From: a virus
Length of the DNA stretch: 32,705 nt
Virus record (IMG/VR): IMGVR_UViG_3300021127_000024
Span: 1 to 32,705 of that record
Direction: 5' to 3' (one strand)
In this document: piece after piece, positions 6,043-12,525 of the stretch
Numbering within the stretch: position 1 is the first letter of the stretch
Layout of the letters: each line of letters starts with the position of its first letter
The notes under the pieces: generated by a model
The model's input: only the letters and a program-made list of their open reading frames with translations
The model's database searches: none
Told to the model about the DNA's origin: nothing
Program-made: the position numbers and the translations under genes

Positions 6043-6809
6043 CAGAACGGTTCCTCCCCTGGCAGGTAGTCAACACTACCAAAAACGTTTTCGATTTGCG
6101 AGTTAGTGTGCGCAATATTGCGCTCAACTTCGTCGAAGTCTTCGTTGTTAGCAGCAAACACACGCTTGGCAGCGCCAATAGCTGCGTTCAACTGCTTGGG
6201 AGTGATTGGCCACTTGGCTGCACGCTTGACAATGTCGCTCAGCATGCCGTTGGGTTCACCTGACCGCTGGTTGACGGTTTCTGCGTACTGCAGCGTAGCA
6301 AGCACGGTGGGCGATACTTGAATTTTGTCGCCAGTGGCTGGCGCTGGTGCAGGACGTGATGCTGCTGCACGTGCGGTTTCTTGGGCTTCACGGAACGCTG
6401 GCTTGGATGCTGCGATGTTGCTGCTGGCTGCGTTACCATCATCGTCTTCGTCGGCAACAAGACCAAGCACGGACATGTACGAATAGCGACGTGCATACGT
6501 AACGGCGCTACCTTGACCCTGCGGGTCGTTCTTGACCAAGTGCAAGCGCATAGTTTCTGCGATGTACTCGCCAGAGCAGTGCAGCAACACGGTAGTCAGG
6601 GTGTCTTGACCTTCGCTGTAGCCGATAAACTGCGCAATTGACAGGCCATGACGCGTAAGAATAGGCGTCGCAGACTTGACAACTTCTGGCAGTGCTGCGT
6701 ACTTGCTTTTGAAAAACGGATTGACCGAGTCCTTGGGGACTGCGGAAAACTCCGACTGTGCTGCTGTAAGGGCGATACCGAGTTCGCCAAGAGTTTCGCT
6801 ATGCTGCAT
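6042..6809 (-). CDS. erf: ERF-family single-strand annealing protein
   Basis: The 255-residue product has the ERF core in residues about 10-125. NPFFKSKYAALPEV near the N-terminus is the classic ERF signature. It is followed by a conserved region with GSAVTYARRYSYMSVLGL and an acidic DEDDDGN turn. Residues 130-165 are a low-complexity Ala/Pro/Arg linker, and the rest is a variable helical tail ending in an acidic GEEPF. ERF proteins bind single-stranded DNA and promote annealing, and circularise or recombine phage genomes. The Cas4-like exonuclease one gene upstream is a plausible partner that would make the single strands. A ribosome site (AAGGGAAG) precedes the ATG, which overlaps the previous gene by 11 bases. 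Confidence 0.92.
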   Translation of the reverse strand: MQHSETLGELGIALTAAQSEFSAVPKDSVNPFFKSKYAALPEVVKSATPILTRHGLSIAQFIGYSEGQDTLTTVLLHCSGEYIAETMRLHLVKNDPQGQGSAVTYARRYSYMSVLGLVADEDDDGNAASSNIAASKPAFREAQETARAAASRPAPAPATGDKIQVSPTVLATLQYAETVNQRSGEPNGMLSDIVKRAAKWPITPKQLNAAIGAAKRVFAANNEDFDEVERNIAHTNSQIENVFGSVDYLPGEEPF

Positions 6810-7125
6810 TGTCTTCCCTTTCTTGCATCTTCCTGATTACTTGGACCCATTCGTCAGCGTGGATAGGCAACATACCCAGCGTACGTGCTGCTGCAATGAG
6901 CAGTTTGTGAAGTTGATAGGCACTGCCCCAAGGGTTGGTGTCTTCAAACTGTGTACGGTAATACTTTGCTGCGCCATTGGCGATGTGGATAAGAATCTCC
7001 ATCGCTTCTTCACGCGGCACGTTGTTACCGAAAGCTTCGTTGATAGTTTCAACTTGGACTTTGTCAGCAATGTATTGCAACATTGCTTGCATTTCTTCGC
7101 TGAGGGGTTCTCCAGGATTACTCAC
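6799..7125 (-). CDS. Hypothetical protein between exonuclease and annealase (108 aa)
   Basis: It starts at a GTG with AAGGAGA six bases upstream, overlapping the exonuclease stop by eight bases. The protein is helical, acidic at the start (NPGEPLSEEMQAMLQYIADK) and has a conserved-looking YYRTQFEDTNPWGSAYQLHK stretch. No family is recognised. Its position between nuclease and annealase suggests an accessory of recombination or replication, but nothing in the sequence proves this. Confidence 0.68.
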   Translation of the reverse strand: MSNPGEPLSEEMQAMLQYIADKVQVETINEAFGNNVPREEAMEILIHIANGAAKYYRTQFEDTNPWGSAYQLHKLLIAAARTLGMLPIHADEWVQVIRKMQEREDNAA

Positions 7126-7942
7126 GTGATTCTCCTTGGTGTTGTGTCAGAGACAGTTGTACAGGTCCGTCTCCGTCTGCTTTGCAGATTGTTTTAAACT
7201 GGCAGTAATCGCACGCCCAGTGCGAGCCGTTTTTGATGATAACACGTTTGCCGTTGTCATCAACCACTTCTTGCTCTGGCAGAACGCGAGCGTCAAGGTC
7301 TGCTTGGATGCTGTGAACACGAGCAACTTCTTCAAGCGCGTACGTTTCAAACTCTTCTTTGGGCACCCACCATTCGGCAGCGTATGCTTCGTGGATATCG
7401 GCAATGCCCATCTTTTGTCGTTTGTTATGCGACACGGATTCCTTGGCCAACGAAATCATTACTACAACGTCGGCACCAAGCGCAAGTGCGTTCATGCCGG
7501 CTTGAGCAATGGCACCCCATTTAGGACCTTCTGGTTCTGTGCGCTTCCACTGGCCAATGCCAGTTTCTTTTTGCCACGCATATTGACCACGAGTTTTGAT
7601 TTCAATTAGCACTTTGGTGCCGTCTTCAAGTGTTAGGATTCCATCGCATGAACCTGAAAGTAAGTGGTCGATTTGGGATGCAACTTCAAACTGCGCATTG
7701 GGGTATTTCTCACCAATAGCAGCCTGAAATTGTTCGTGAATTATTTCACCGAGATGCGTTGCCCACGAACTGGCAACATCGAATGGTTCTGACGGTTGGA
7801 CGCCGAGTGCGTTGTACGCTTGCTGGCGTGAGCAACTGCCGGCTGCTGAGTATCGGTATGGCGTGCCCATCGCAGTGGGCTTGGGACCTTTTGCGAGGTC
7901 TTCATCGTTCCATTTCTGGCCCAACAACTGCGCAAATAGCAT
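7118..7942 (-). CDS. Cas4/RecB-like PD-(D/E)xK exonuclease with iron-sulfur cysteines
   Basis: The 274-residue protein combines a RecB-type nuclease core with a four-cysteine set. His69 lies in GEIIHEQF, Asp100 in GSCDGILTL, and Glu114 and Lys116 in VLIEIKTR, followed by a Gln in AQAGMNAL. Cys37 near the N-terminus and Cys244, Cys247 and Cys253 (CDYCQFKTIC) are placed as in Cas4 and AddB-type nucleases, where they hold a 4Fe-4S cluster. Such enzymes resect DNA ends. With the ERF protein this forms a likely exonuclease-annealase recombination pair. The ATG has TAGGAG upstream, and the gene opens the 4-kb overlapping operon after an untranslated leader. Confidence 0.88.
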   Translation of the reverse strand: MLFAQLLGQKWNDEDLAKGPKPTAMGTPYRYSAAGSCSRQQAYNALGVQPSEPFDVASSWATHLGEIIHEQFQAAIGEKYPNAQFEVASQIDHLLSGSCDGILTLEDGTKVLIEIKTRGQYAWQKETGIGQWKRTEPEGPKWGAIAQAGMNALALGADVVVMISLAKESVSHNKRQKMGIADIHEAYAAEWWVPKEEFETYALEEVARVHSIQADLDARVLPEQEVVDDNGKRVIIKNGSHWACDYCQFKTICKADGDGPVQLSLTQHQGESRE

Positions 7943-8119
7943 GGTTTCTCCTAGTTAGTGGTGCAGTTACATCTTACACTGCCCCTGTGACAAATGCAAA
8001 TCATGGTAAAATTGGGATGCGGTGGGGCGTCGGTGGTGTGGTTCCTCCTTCCCGCTCCCTAGAGCATGGTGCAGCTCCGCCCCGCCGCCACGTGAATTAA
8101 TAAGTTTATGGAAACCATA

Positions 8120-8141
8120 TTTGCCATTAATAGCTATATCG
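8120..8141 (-). repeat. 22-bp promoter-like element, copy A
   Basis: On the minus strand the core reads ATATAGCTATTAATGGC followed by AAA. Copy B lies 31 bp away in the same orientation with one mismatch, and a third copy lies at 11918. All three are upstream of a minus-strand gene and just downstream of a terminator-like hairpin. The inner part (GCCATTAATAGC) is nearly palindromic. A promoter or operator is the simplest reading. Confidence 0.55.
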
Positions 8142-8150
8142 TAAAACATT

Positions 8151-8172
8151 TTTGCCATTAATAGCTATATTG
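8151..8172 (-). repeat. 22-bp promoter-like element, copy B
   Basis: It matches copy A at 21 of 22 positions. The 31-bp period is close to three helical turns, so a protein could bind both copies on the same DNA face. A TTGACT sequence lies directly upstream on the minus strand (about 8173-8178), but the distance to the AT-rich core is too short for a standard -35/-10 pair. Confidence 0.55.
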
Positions 8173-8193
8173 GGAGTCAAACCCTTTTTACAT

Positions 8194-8225
8194 AAATGAA
8201 TAGAAGCCGAAGCCTCTATTCATTT
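8194..8225 (-). terminator. Hairpin terminator with UUCG tetraloop
   Basis: On the minus strand AAATGAATAGA pairs with TCTATTCATTT, then a G-U pair and GC/GC close a TTCG loop, giving 14 continuous pairs. On the plus strand the same place has an A-C mismatch, so the hairpin is built for the minus transcript. It starts two bases after the stop of the gene ending at 8228. There is no long U tract, which is common in actinobacterial terminators. Confidence 0.75.
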
Positions 8226-8227
8226 GT

Positions 8228-8614
8228 TTACGCAGTGGCGATGTTTTCGAGCATTTCCATGTTCGTTAGAGCTTGTTCAAACTCTTCTTGAGTGACATCG
8301 CAACCACAAACAACCAAAGCCGACCAAATCGTCTTGACGATTTTGACAGCCATGACGCCTGGGTCAATTTCAGTCATTTCTTGTTTGCTCAATTCGTTGT
8401 CTTCTTCGACAACCATTTTCATGCTGCCTTCGATGTTGTGGTCTTTGAGAGCGTACGAAAGCGACCAGACTGTCTTACCCATGCTAAGCAGCGCCATGAT
8501 GGCAGAAATCTTTTCGTTTTTGGTAAGAAGCTCTTTTATGAGTTCAAACTTTGCTTCTTCTGTGTCGACTTCAAAGTTCTCAAACATTTCTTTCAAAACT
8601 TCATCTTCTGACAT
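8228..8614 (-). CDS. Hypothetical acidic protein (128 aa)
   Basis: The ATG at 8614 has a near-perfect ribosome site (TAGGAGG, four bases away). The protein is acidic and helical (MSEDEVLKEMFENFEVDTEE), with a middle segment SAIMALLSMGKTVWSLSYAL that may form the core, and two Cys in VVCGCDVT. No family is recognised. It is a single-gene unit with its own leader and a strong terminator directly after it. Small acidic, well-translated proteins of this kind in phages are often host-takeover factors; that is inference. Confidence 0.72.
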   Translation of the reverse strand: MSEDEVLKEMFENFEVDTEEAKFELIKELLTKNEKISAIMALLSMGKTVWSLSYALKDHNIEGSMKMVVEEDNELSKQEMTEIDPGVMAVKIVKTIWSALVVCGCDVTQEEFEQALTNMEMLENIATA

Positions 8615-8655
8615 TGTGCCTCCTAGGCGGTAGGTGTTTGATGTGAGCAGTTTCA

Positions 8656-8683
8656 ATACTACGGTTCAGAAACGCAATTGCAA
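8656..8683 (-). promoter_or_regulatory. Possible promoter for the 128-residue gene
   Basis: On the minus strand TTGCAA (8683-8678) and TAGTAT (8661-8656) are separated by 16 bases, each matching four of six consensus bases. They would start transcription about 35 bases before the ATG at 8614. The gap 8615-8806 holds nothing else that I recognise. Confidence 0.28.
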
Positions 8684-8806
8684 GTGCGCATCTTGGGAAC
8701 GTTTATCGACCGGTTTTGTTGCTCAGGTACGGATACTTTTTTCCCGACAGTCCAAGTCTTTTGGGGTTGTTTTGAGAGACTACCCCGAGTCTACATCTAC
8801 GCTGGT

Positions 8807-9043
8807 TTACTTTTTACGGTAAACCCTATGGCTGCCGTATAGCCAGCCCAGCACAACACATCCGACCCAGATTACGCAAGCGGAAACTGGATGGTCGACT
8901 GCCATTGGTACCGCCCCCGCATAAGTGGGCGATACCAACAGCGTTCCAACAAGCGAGCCCACAAAGCCGTAGAACAATCTGGTTGATTGCCCACGACGTT
9001 GTAAAAATGGCGTTCGCTTCTTGGCGTGTTTTGGCTTGTACAT
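8807..9043 (-). CDS. Small two-span membrane protein (78 aa)
   Basis: The ATG at 9043 has AAAGGAG with six bases between; a longer in-frame reading is rejected because of this site. The basic N-terminus (MYKPKHAKKRTPFLQRRGQS) is followed by two probable membrane segments at about residues 23-45 and 53-70, and a basic end (GSHRVYRKK). No family is recognised. It lies 11 bases after the VWA gene, so it is probably co-transcribed with the MoxR/VWA pair and may tie that pair to the membrane. A weak 7-bp inverted repeat (GGTTTAC/GTAAACC) spans its stop codon. Confidence 0.65.
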   Translation of the reverse strand: MYKPKHAKKRTPFLQRRGQSTRLFYGFVGSLVGTLLVSPTYAGAVPMAVDHPVSACVIWVGCVVLGWLYGSHRVYRKK

Positions 9044-9054
9044 GTGACTCTCCT

Positions 9055-10569
9055 TTAGACCAGACTCTTGAGAGTCTTTCGTGCTGCCCATTGGAGCGAG
9101 TCAACCAACTTTGGCTTCAGAAGTGCGGTACGTGGACCACGAAGTGCCTGGATGGCCTCTTCGGTGTTCTCAACCATGTGAACACGGTTAGCAATAACCA
9201 TGTTTGCGCATTCCTGTGCAAGTTCGTCGTGAGTGGCATCACCACGACCGGTAACGCCGCCGTCGCACACCCAAACGACTGGGTCGTGAGTCTTGCGGCT
9301 GCGGATTGCAAACGCCAATGCTGGTCCGTCGCATCCATTACCACCGTTGCCCGGATGCAACTCTGCAGTCCTGCGACCGTTCATAGCGTGCACCCAGATG
9401 TTCGGCTTTCCGTCGTTGCCGTGCGAGTAACCAAGCACAAGTGCGCCTGGTGCGGCTTCAATGATGGATTCAAGTTGCTCCATCGTGAACGACATAGACC
9501 CGCTTTGGTCGATGAGTACAACACCACCACGCTGACGCTTGGTAGTGGTGAACACACGCTTTTGCGGGTCAGTGTACAAACGACGTACGTCGCCCACACG
9601 CCGGCCAGTCACTGAAGCCTTACGCCGGGTTGAAAGCCGGCCTTTCTGGCTAACAGTCAACTTGTGGCTGTGGTCGAACTTGAGTGGCACCCATTTGCCA
9701 CCACCAGGTACACGACCTGGAATGGGCTTACGCTCGCCATCGCCCCACTCACCTGATTCTTTGAGAACTTTGCGAAGTTCTTCGCTGATGCCTTCGGGAA
9801 GCGGGTCTTTGGGCTTGGCAGGCGAACGGTCGGTCATTCGGTTGATGATATTGATGATTTCAGTGGTGTACACCATGAAACCAAGCGGTTTGCCTTCCCA
9901 TGCTGGTGGAGTGTCGTACTCGTCTTCCTTGGGCTTGGCAGGCGTGGTGTCCGAAACCGTGTATGCGCCGTACTGGTAATACCTGCGTCGGTCGGATGGC
10001 TGTCCGTATCCGTTTCTAGCGAGTGCTTTGCGCAAATCCTTGATGGGCTTCACCCACTCTTTGCGGTGCTTACTAACACCGTACAAGAACTTTTCAAAGC
10101 CAGCGGTTCCAATCAACGTGACGCTAAACATCATTGCGTTGTTGAATGCATCTACTGTGGCTGCGTTGGCAAGCATCGCACCCGTACGGCCTTCACCACC
10201 GTCAAACATGTTGGTAATGTCAAATCCTGCTTGCATAAGCAAGAAGTTGACACGGAACTCTTCAGCACAACGAATGATTTCTTCGTCAATGTACGTGTGA
10301 ACGTCACGTGCAGCGTTCCATTGCTTGATGGATTCGATGAGGTCTTCGTCAACACCGTTGATTGGGCTGACCTTGGCATGCATCATCTCGTGTGCCTGAA
10401 TGACACGGCTGAGTTCTGAGTCAGCCGTTGGCACGGTCATGCATTGCTCAGAAATCGACGTATGGGCTTCCCCACGGGCAGGACGACCTGACCGGATTTT
10501 CCAGCCAGGTCGGTCCTGCTCGTCAACATCCGTCCGAGACAACGCCTCTGGGATGGGATAGAAGGTCAC
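9055..10569 (-). CDS. VWA protein with N-terminal HExxH metallopeptidase-like domain (DUF2201-like)
   Basis: This 504-residue protein joins two modules. Near the N-terminus QAHEMMHAK (His60, Glu61, His64) is a zinc-peptidase motif. About 20 residues later WNAARDVHTYIDEE matches the WN-x-A-x-D pattern of the putative metallopeptidase domain in DUF2201 proteins. The C-terminal third is a VWA domain with the metal site DQSGSMS (Asp354, Ser356, Ser358), a GNGCDGPAL segment and VWVCDGG. A basic linker at about 300-348 joins them. The GTG start overlaps the MoxR stop by four bases (GTGA). MoxR ATPases and VWA proteins act as pairs in protein maturation or metal insertion; the substrate here is unknown. 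Confidence 0.85.
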   Translation of the reverse strand: MTFYPIPEALSRTDVDEQDRPGWKIRSGRPARGEAHTSISEQCMTVPTADSELSRVIQAHEMMHAKVSPINGVDEDLIESIKQWNAARDVHTYIDEEIIRCAEEFRVNFLLMQAGFDITNMFDGGEGRTGAMLANAATVDAFNNAMMFSVTLIGTAGFEKFLYGVSKHRKEWVKPIKDLRKALARNGYGQPSDRRRYYQYGAYTVSDTTPAKPKEDEYDTPPAWEGKPLGFMVYTTEIINIINRMTDRSPAKPKDPLPEGISEELRKVLKESGEWGDGERKPIPGRVPGGGKWVPLKFDHSHKLTVSQKGRLSTRRKASVTGRRVGDVRRLYTDPQKRVFTTTKRQRGGVVLIDQSGSMSFTMEQLESIIEAAPGALVLGYSHGNDGKPNIWVHAMNGRRTAELHPGNGGNGCDGPALAFAIRSRKTHDPVVWVCDGGVTGRGDATHDELAQECANMVIANRVHMVENTEEAIQALRGPRTALLKPKLVDSLQWAARKTLKSLV

Positions 10570-11273
10570 TTGTTGATGGCCTCAATCTTCAGGGCGTCCG
10601 TGATTGCTGCAGCCTTGGCTTCACCGAACACAATCTCGGCGGCTTCGTTCGCAGTGGTGAACTTACGCAGGTGTGCGTACTCTTGGAACCCACGCACACT
10701 GACACGACGCTTGTGCTCAGCGGACGACATGGAAGCAGCGAGTGCTTGCAAGTCATCGGGCAGTGCAGCGATTGCAGCCGGGTGGGCGTGCGTGATGTTG
10801 ATGCACGTGGTGAAGCGGTCGCGCAGTGCAGCCGGCAACTCATCCGGGTCCTCCATGTTCGTGGTGCAAACCACGCTGAAGTTCGGACCAGGCTTGACGA
10901 TTTCGCCCGTCTCGGGGTGAACCATCTGTGCGGACTCGGCTGAGTCGGTCATTGCAAGCAACTGCGACAGAACGTCGCCTGACGCAAGGTCCACTTCGTC
11001 GATGACAAGGCGGGTGTCCTCAAGCCAAGCGGACAACGCAGCACCGTTGTGCCACGTGAATCCACCATCCTTGTTGGGCATGTGCATGCCAACAACATCG
11101 GCGGTGGACATGTCTTCCGTGCAGATGAGGCGGTACGCCCGCTTCTCAGCCGGGACTCCGACGTTCAGACCAGCGAACGTCTTTCCGGTGCCTGGCACGC
11201 CGTAAAACAGCACTCGCCTGGAATGCTTGAGTGCGAACTCAGCGCGTTCCCAACACTTCGGGTTGTATGACAT
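10566..11273 (-). CDS. MoxR-type AAA+ ATPase
   Basis: The 235-residue product starts at 11273, where AGGAGG lies about five bases upstream; the in-frame region before it is leader. It has Walker A GVPGTGKT (25-32), Walker B LVIDEVD (89-95), sensor-1 Asn in CTTNMED (139), and an arginine-finger region AALRDRF (148-154), then a short lid. The size and motif order fit MoxR ATPases, which remodel proteins together with a VWA partner. That partner follows with a four-base overlap. The pair probably acts as a chaperone or activation machine on a phage or host protein. Confidence 0.88.
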   Translation of the reverse strand: MSYNPKCWERAEFALKHSRRVLFYGVPGTGKTFAGLNVGVPAEKRAYRLICTEDMSTADVVGMHMPNKDGGFTWHNGAALSAWLEDTRLVIDEVDLASGDVLSQLLAMTDSAESAQMVHPETGEIVKPGPNFSVVCTTNMEDPDELPAALRDRFTTCINITHAHPAAIAALPDDLQALAASMSSAEHKRRVSVRGFQEYAHLRKFTTANEAAEIVFGEAKAAAITDALKIEAINK

Positions 11274-11318
11274 GGGCCCTCCTAAAGGCGATAGGTAGCA
11301 AACAATATGGTTATTGAA

Positions 11319-11367
11319 TGCGTAGTGCACACCAATGCCCGAACCAAGCATTGATGTACACTACGCA
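11319..11367 (-). promoter_or_regulatory. Long hairpin in the MoxR mRNA leader
   Basis: Positions 11319-11338 and 11348-11367 form a 20-pair stem with a 9-base loop. On the minus-strand RNA all 20 pairs form, two as G-U. On the plus strand the same two are C-A mismatches. This indicates that the hairpin is used in the minus transcript, about 45 bases before the MoxR start. It may be a terminator, an attenuator or a stability element. Confidence 0.6.
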
Positions 11368-11382
11368 GCCAATCACCTACCG

Positions 11383-11420
11383 CCACCCCACCGGCAGATG
11401 GTCGTATACCGGTGGGGTGG
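11383..11420 (-). terminator. GC-rich hairpin after the 106-residue gene
   Basis: CCACCCCACCGG (11383-11394) pairs perfectly with CCGGTGGGGTGG (11409-11420) around a 14-base loop. It lies 27 bases after the stop of the gene ending at 11448. There is no U tract on either strand. Together with the hairpin at 11319-11367 it gives two strong stems in a row between the two genes. Confidence 0.6.
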
Positions 11421-11447
11421 GGCGATGTTTTGTTTACGAGCGTTCGA

Positions 11448-11768
11448 CTACAGGTCGAAGTTGCGCTTTGCGTAAACGTCCATTTTCCCGTTGTTGCTGC
11501 GAACGGAAACTTTGTATGTCCTGCGTGGCAGGCGACGGTTCAGCATTTCAGTCAGCCAGTTGGTGTCACGAGCCGCTTGCTTGCGTTCAGTTCTGTCGAT
11601 TGTGGCAATCTTGAACCATGTTTCAGGACTTGCGTTCAGAATGGTTCTGAGTTCCAAGAACTCGACTGGGATAGGCTGACGCTGTCCTCCAGTTGCTGTT
11701 CTGGTTGTTGGTACTTCGGGTACTGCAACTGGTGCTTCAAAGTGAAGCGTACTGCGGATGGTAGACAT
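11448..11768 (-). CDS. Hypothetical basic protein (106 aa)
   Basis: The ATG at 11768 has GGAGG about six bases upstream; the longer in-frame region runs through a hairpin and is rejected. The N-terminal third is Pro/Thr-rich and looks disordered (FEAPVAVPEVPTTRTATGGQ). The rest is basic and helical (TERKQAARDTNWLTEMLNRR) and ends in short strands (YKVSVRSNNGKMDVYAKR). The basic end may bind nucleic acid. No family is recognised. It has its own promoter-like element upstream and strong hairpins on both sides. Confidence 0.65.
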   Translation of the reverse strand: MSTIRSTLHFEAPVAVPEVPTTRTATGGQRQPIPVEFLELRTILNASPETWFKIATIDRTERKQAARDTNWLTEMLNRRLPRRTYKVSVRSNNGKMDVYAKRNFDL

Positions 11769-11853
11769 GGTGTCCTCCGGTAGGTACGAAGCAGCAATTT
11801 GCTCTTCGTGCGTCGTTTGCACAATCAAACGATTTTTTGTTGCTAACCCCGCT

Positions 11854-11891
11854 TCCGTGGGGAGGGGGCGCAAGCCCCCCCTCCCCACGGA
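11854..11891. terminator. Very GC-rich hairpin with tetraloop
   Basis: TCCGTGGGGAGGGGGC (11854-11869) pairs with 11874-11891 around a GCAA loop; the right arm has two extra C, giving a small bulge. On the plus strand the loop is a GNRA tetraloop. It lies between copy C of the 22-bp element and the gene starting at 11768, so on the minus strand it would be inside the leader. It could be a terminator, an attenuator or an RNA-stabilising element; direction is not clear. Confidence 0.5.
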
Positions 11892-11917
11892 GAGGGGAGT
11901 TCTGTTTGATGGATTGA

Positions 11918-11939
11918 TTTGCCATCAACGGCTATATCG
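11918..11939 (-). repeat. 22-bp promoter-like element, copy C
   Basis: It matches copy A at 19 of 22 positions, all changes being transitions. As at 8.1 kb it lies between a terminator (11961-12012) and the leader of the next minus-strand gene (11768). The repeated placement supports a transcription start or control site. Confidence 0.5.
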
Positions 11940-11960
11940 AAGATGCAGACCCTAAACCGG

Positions 11961-12012
11961 CCTGCAAACGGAAGCGCCTCACCCCCTGGGTGAGGCGCTT
12001 CCGGACTGCAGG
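11961..12012 (-). terminator. Strong hairpin terminator after the SLOG-like gene
   Basis: CGGAAGCGCCTCACCC (11969-11984) pairs perfectly with 11988-12003 over 16 pairs with a 3-base loop. CCTGCA/TGCAGG (11961-11966, 12007-12012) extends the stem past a small internal loop. It begins eight bases after the stop codon at 12021. The stem is nearly symmetrical and could work on both strands, but only the minus strand has a gene ending here. Confidence 0.8.
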
Positions 12013-12020
12013 GCGTGCGG

Positions 12021-12443
12021 TTACAACGTAACCGCAACGGCCTGCACTGGGCACGGCGGGACCACGAACGACTTGATGCCGAGCGCACCTGCGGTTTCGA
12101 CTGCGTTCTTGATGGCCGGGTCCTTGCCTGGCTCGCCCACGAATGCGATGAGACCATCGGCTTGGGTGAGACACGTGTCATTGAACTCGTAGGCTGCAGC
12201 CATGTTGGTGGCCTTGCCATTGGCATCCGGGCGCCAGTTGAGCTGGACTTCCTGGACTTCGACGCCTGCGCTTTCTGCCCACGCACGGACGGCTGGATTG
12301 ATGCCACGTCCCTGATCCGTGACGACGAGCATTGCATCCTCGCCCACGATGCTGAGCCACTTATCCATCTTTTCGATGACATAAGCGACATTCACGACGC
12401 CACGAGGACCAACAACAACAAACAACTGCTTCGCATCTGACAT
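12021..12443 (-). CDS. SLOG-like nucleotide-binding protein (DUF2493-related)
   Basis: From the ATG at 12443 (AAAGGGG upstream) the product has 140 residues. It starts with a strand (KQLFVVVGPRG). Later come MLVVTDQGRGINPAVRAWAE, VQLNWRPDAN, and DGLIAFVGEPGKDPAIKNAV near the end. This order, a glycine-rich turn after a strand, a WRPD-like loop, then a strand with 'AFVG', follows the Rossmann-like SLOG/DUF2493 fold, whose members bind nucleotides or nucleotide-derived ligands. The more typical SLOG domain in the next gene upstream supports this. It lies between two terminator-like hairpins, so it may depend on read-through from 14.4 kb. Substrate and role are unknown. Confidence 0.65.
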   Translation of the reverse strand: MSDAKQLFVVVGPRGVVNVAYVIEKMDKWLSIVGEDAMLVVTDQGRGINPAVRAWAESAGVEVQEVQLNWRPDANGKATNMAAAYEFNDTCLTQADGLIAFVGEPGKDPAIKNAVETAGALGIKSFVVPPCPVQAVAVTL

Positions 12444-12479
12444 GCGCACCCCTTTCAAAGGTGAGTTCGGGTTCTGAGG

Positions 12480-12507
12480 GCCAGCCCCTCACAAGGGAGG
12501 GGCTGGC
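12480..12507 (-). terminator. Hairpin terminator after the three-module gene
   Basis: GCCAGCCCCTC (12480-12490) pairs perfectly with GAGGGGCTGGC (12497-12507) around six bases, 18 bases after the stop of the long ORF. No promoter is evident between it and the next gene, so partial read-through is likely. Confidence 0.75.
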
Positions 12508-12525
12508 ACTCGGGGCCTGTACTTA

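Larger units (their letters stand above)
7943..8193 (-). promoter_or_regulatory. Intergenic leader upstream of the exonuclease operon
   Basis: About 250 bases without a convincing gene. It contains two copies of a 22-bp element (listed separately), then a GC-rich block. In the block, 8019-8029 can pair with 8078-8088 over 11 pairs, with a U-G wobble on the plus strand but an A-C mismatch on the minus strand. On the minus strand the block also holds an AAGGAGG sequence at about 8042-8050 with no start codon at a useful distance. I read the stretch as the promoter and 5' leader of the operon starting at 7942; the role of the GC-rich block is unknown. Confidence 0.4.

Noticed and set aside
6676-7197. 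173-residue plus-strand frame opposite ERF and its neighbour
   Set aside because: Cys/Leu/Phe-rich shadow with no family and no start signal; the minus strand carries ERF.
7967-8158. 63-residue minus-strand frame covering one copy of the 22-bp element
   Set aside because: The element reads as DIAINGK here and as DIAVDGK in a frame at 11.9 kb, which raised the idea of coding remnants. There is no ribosome site, the rest is low-complexity, and placement after terminators fits control DNA better.
11843-12391. 182-residue minus-strand frame rich in Ser and Arg
   Set aside because: It runs through two hairpins and the SLOG-like gene in another frame; composition is that of a shadow.
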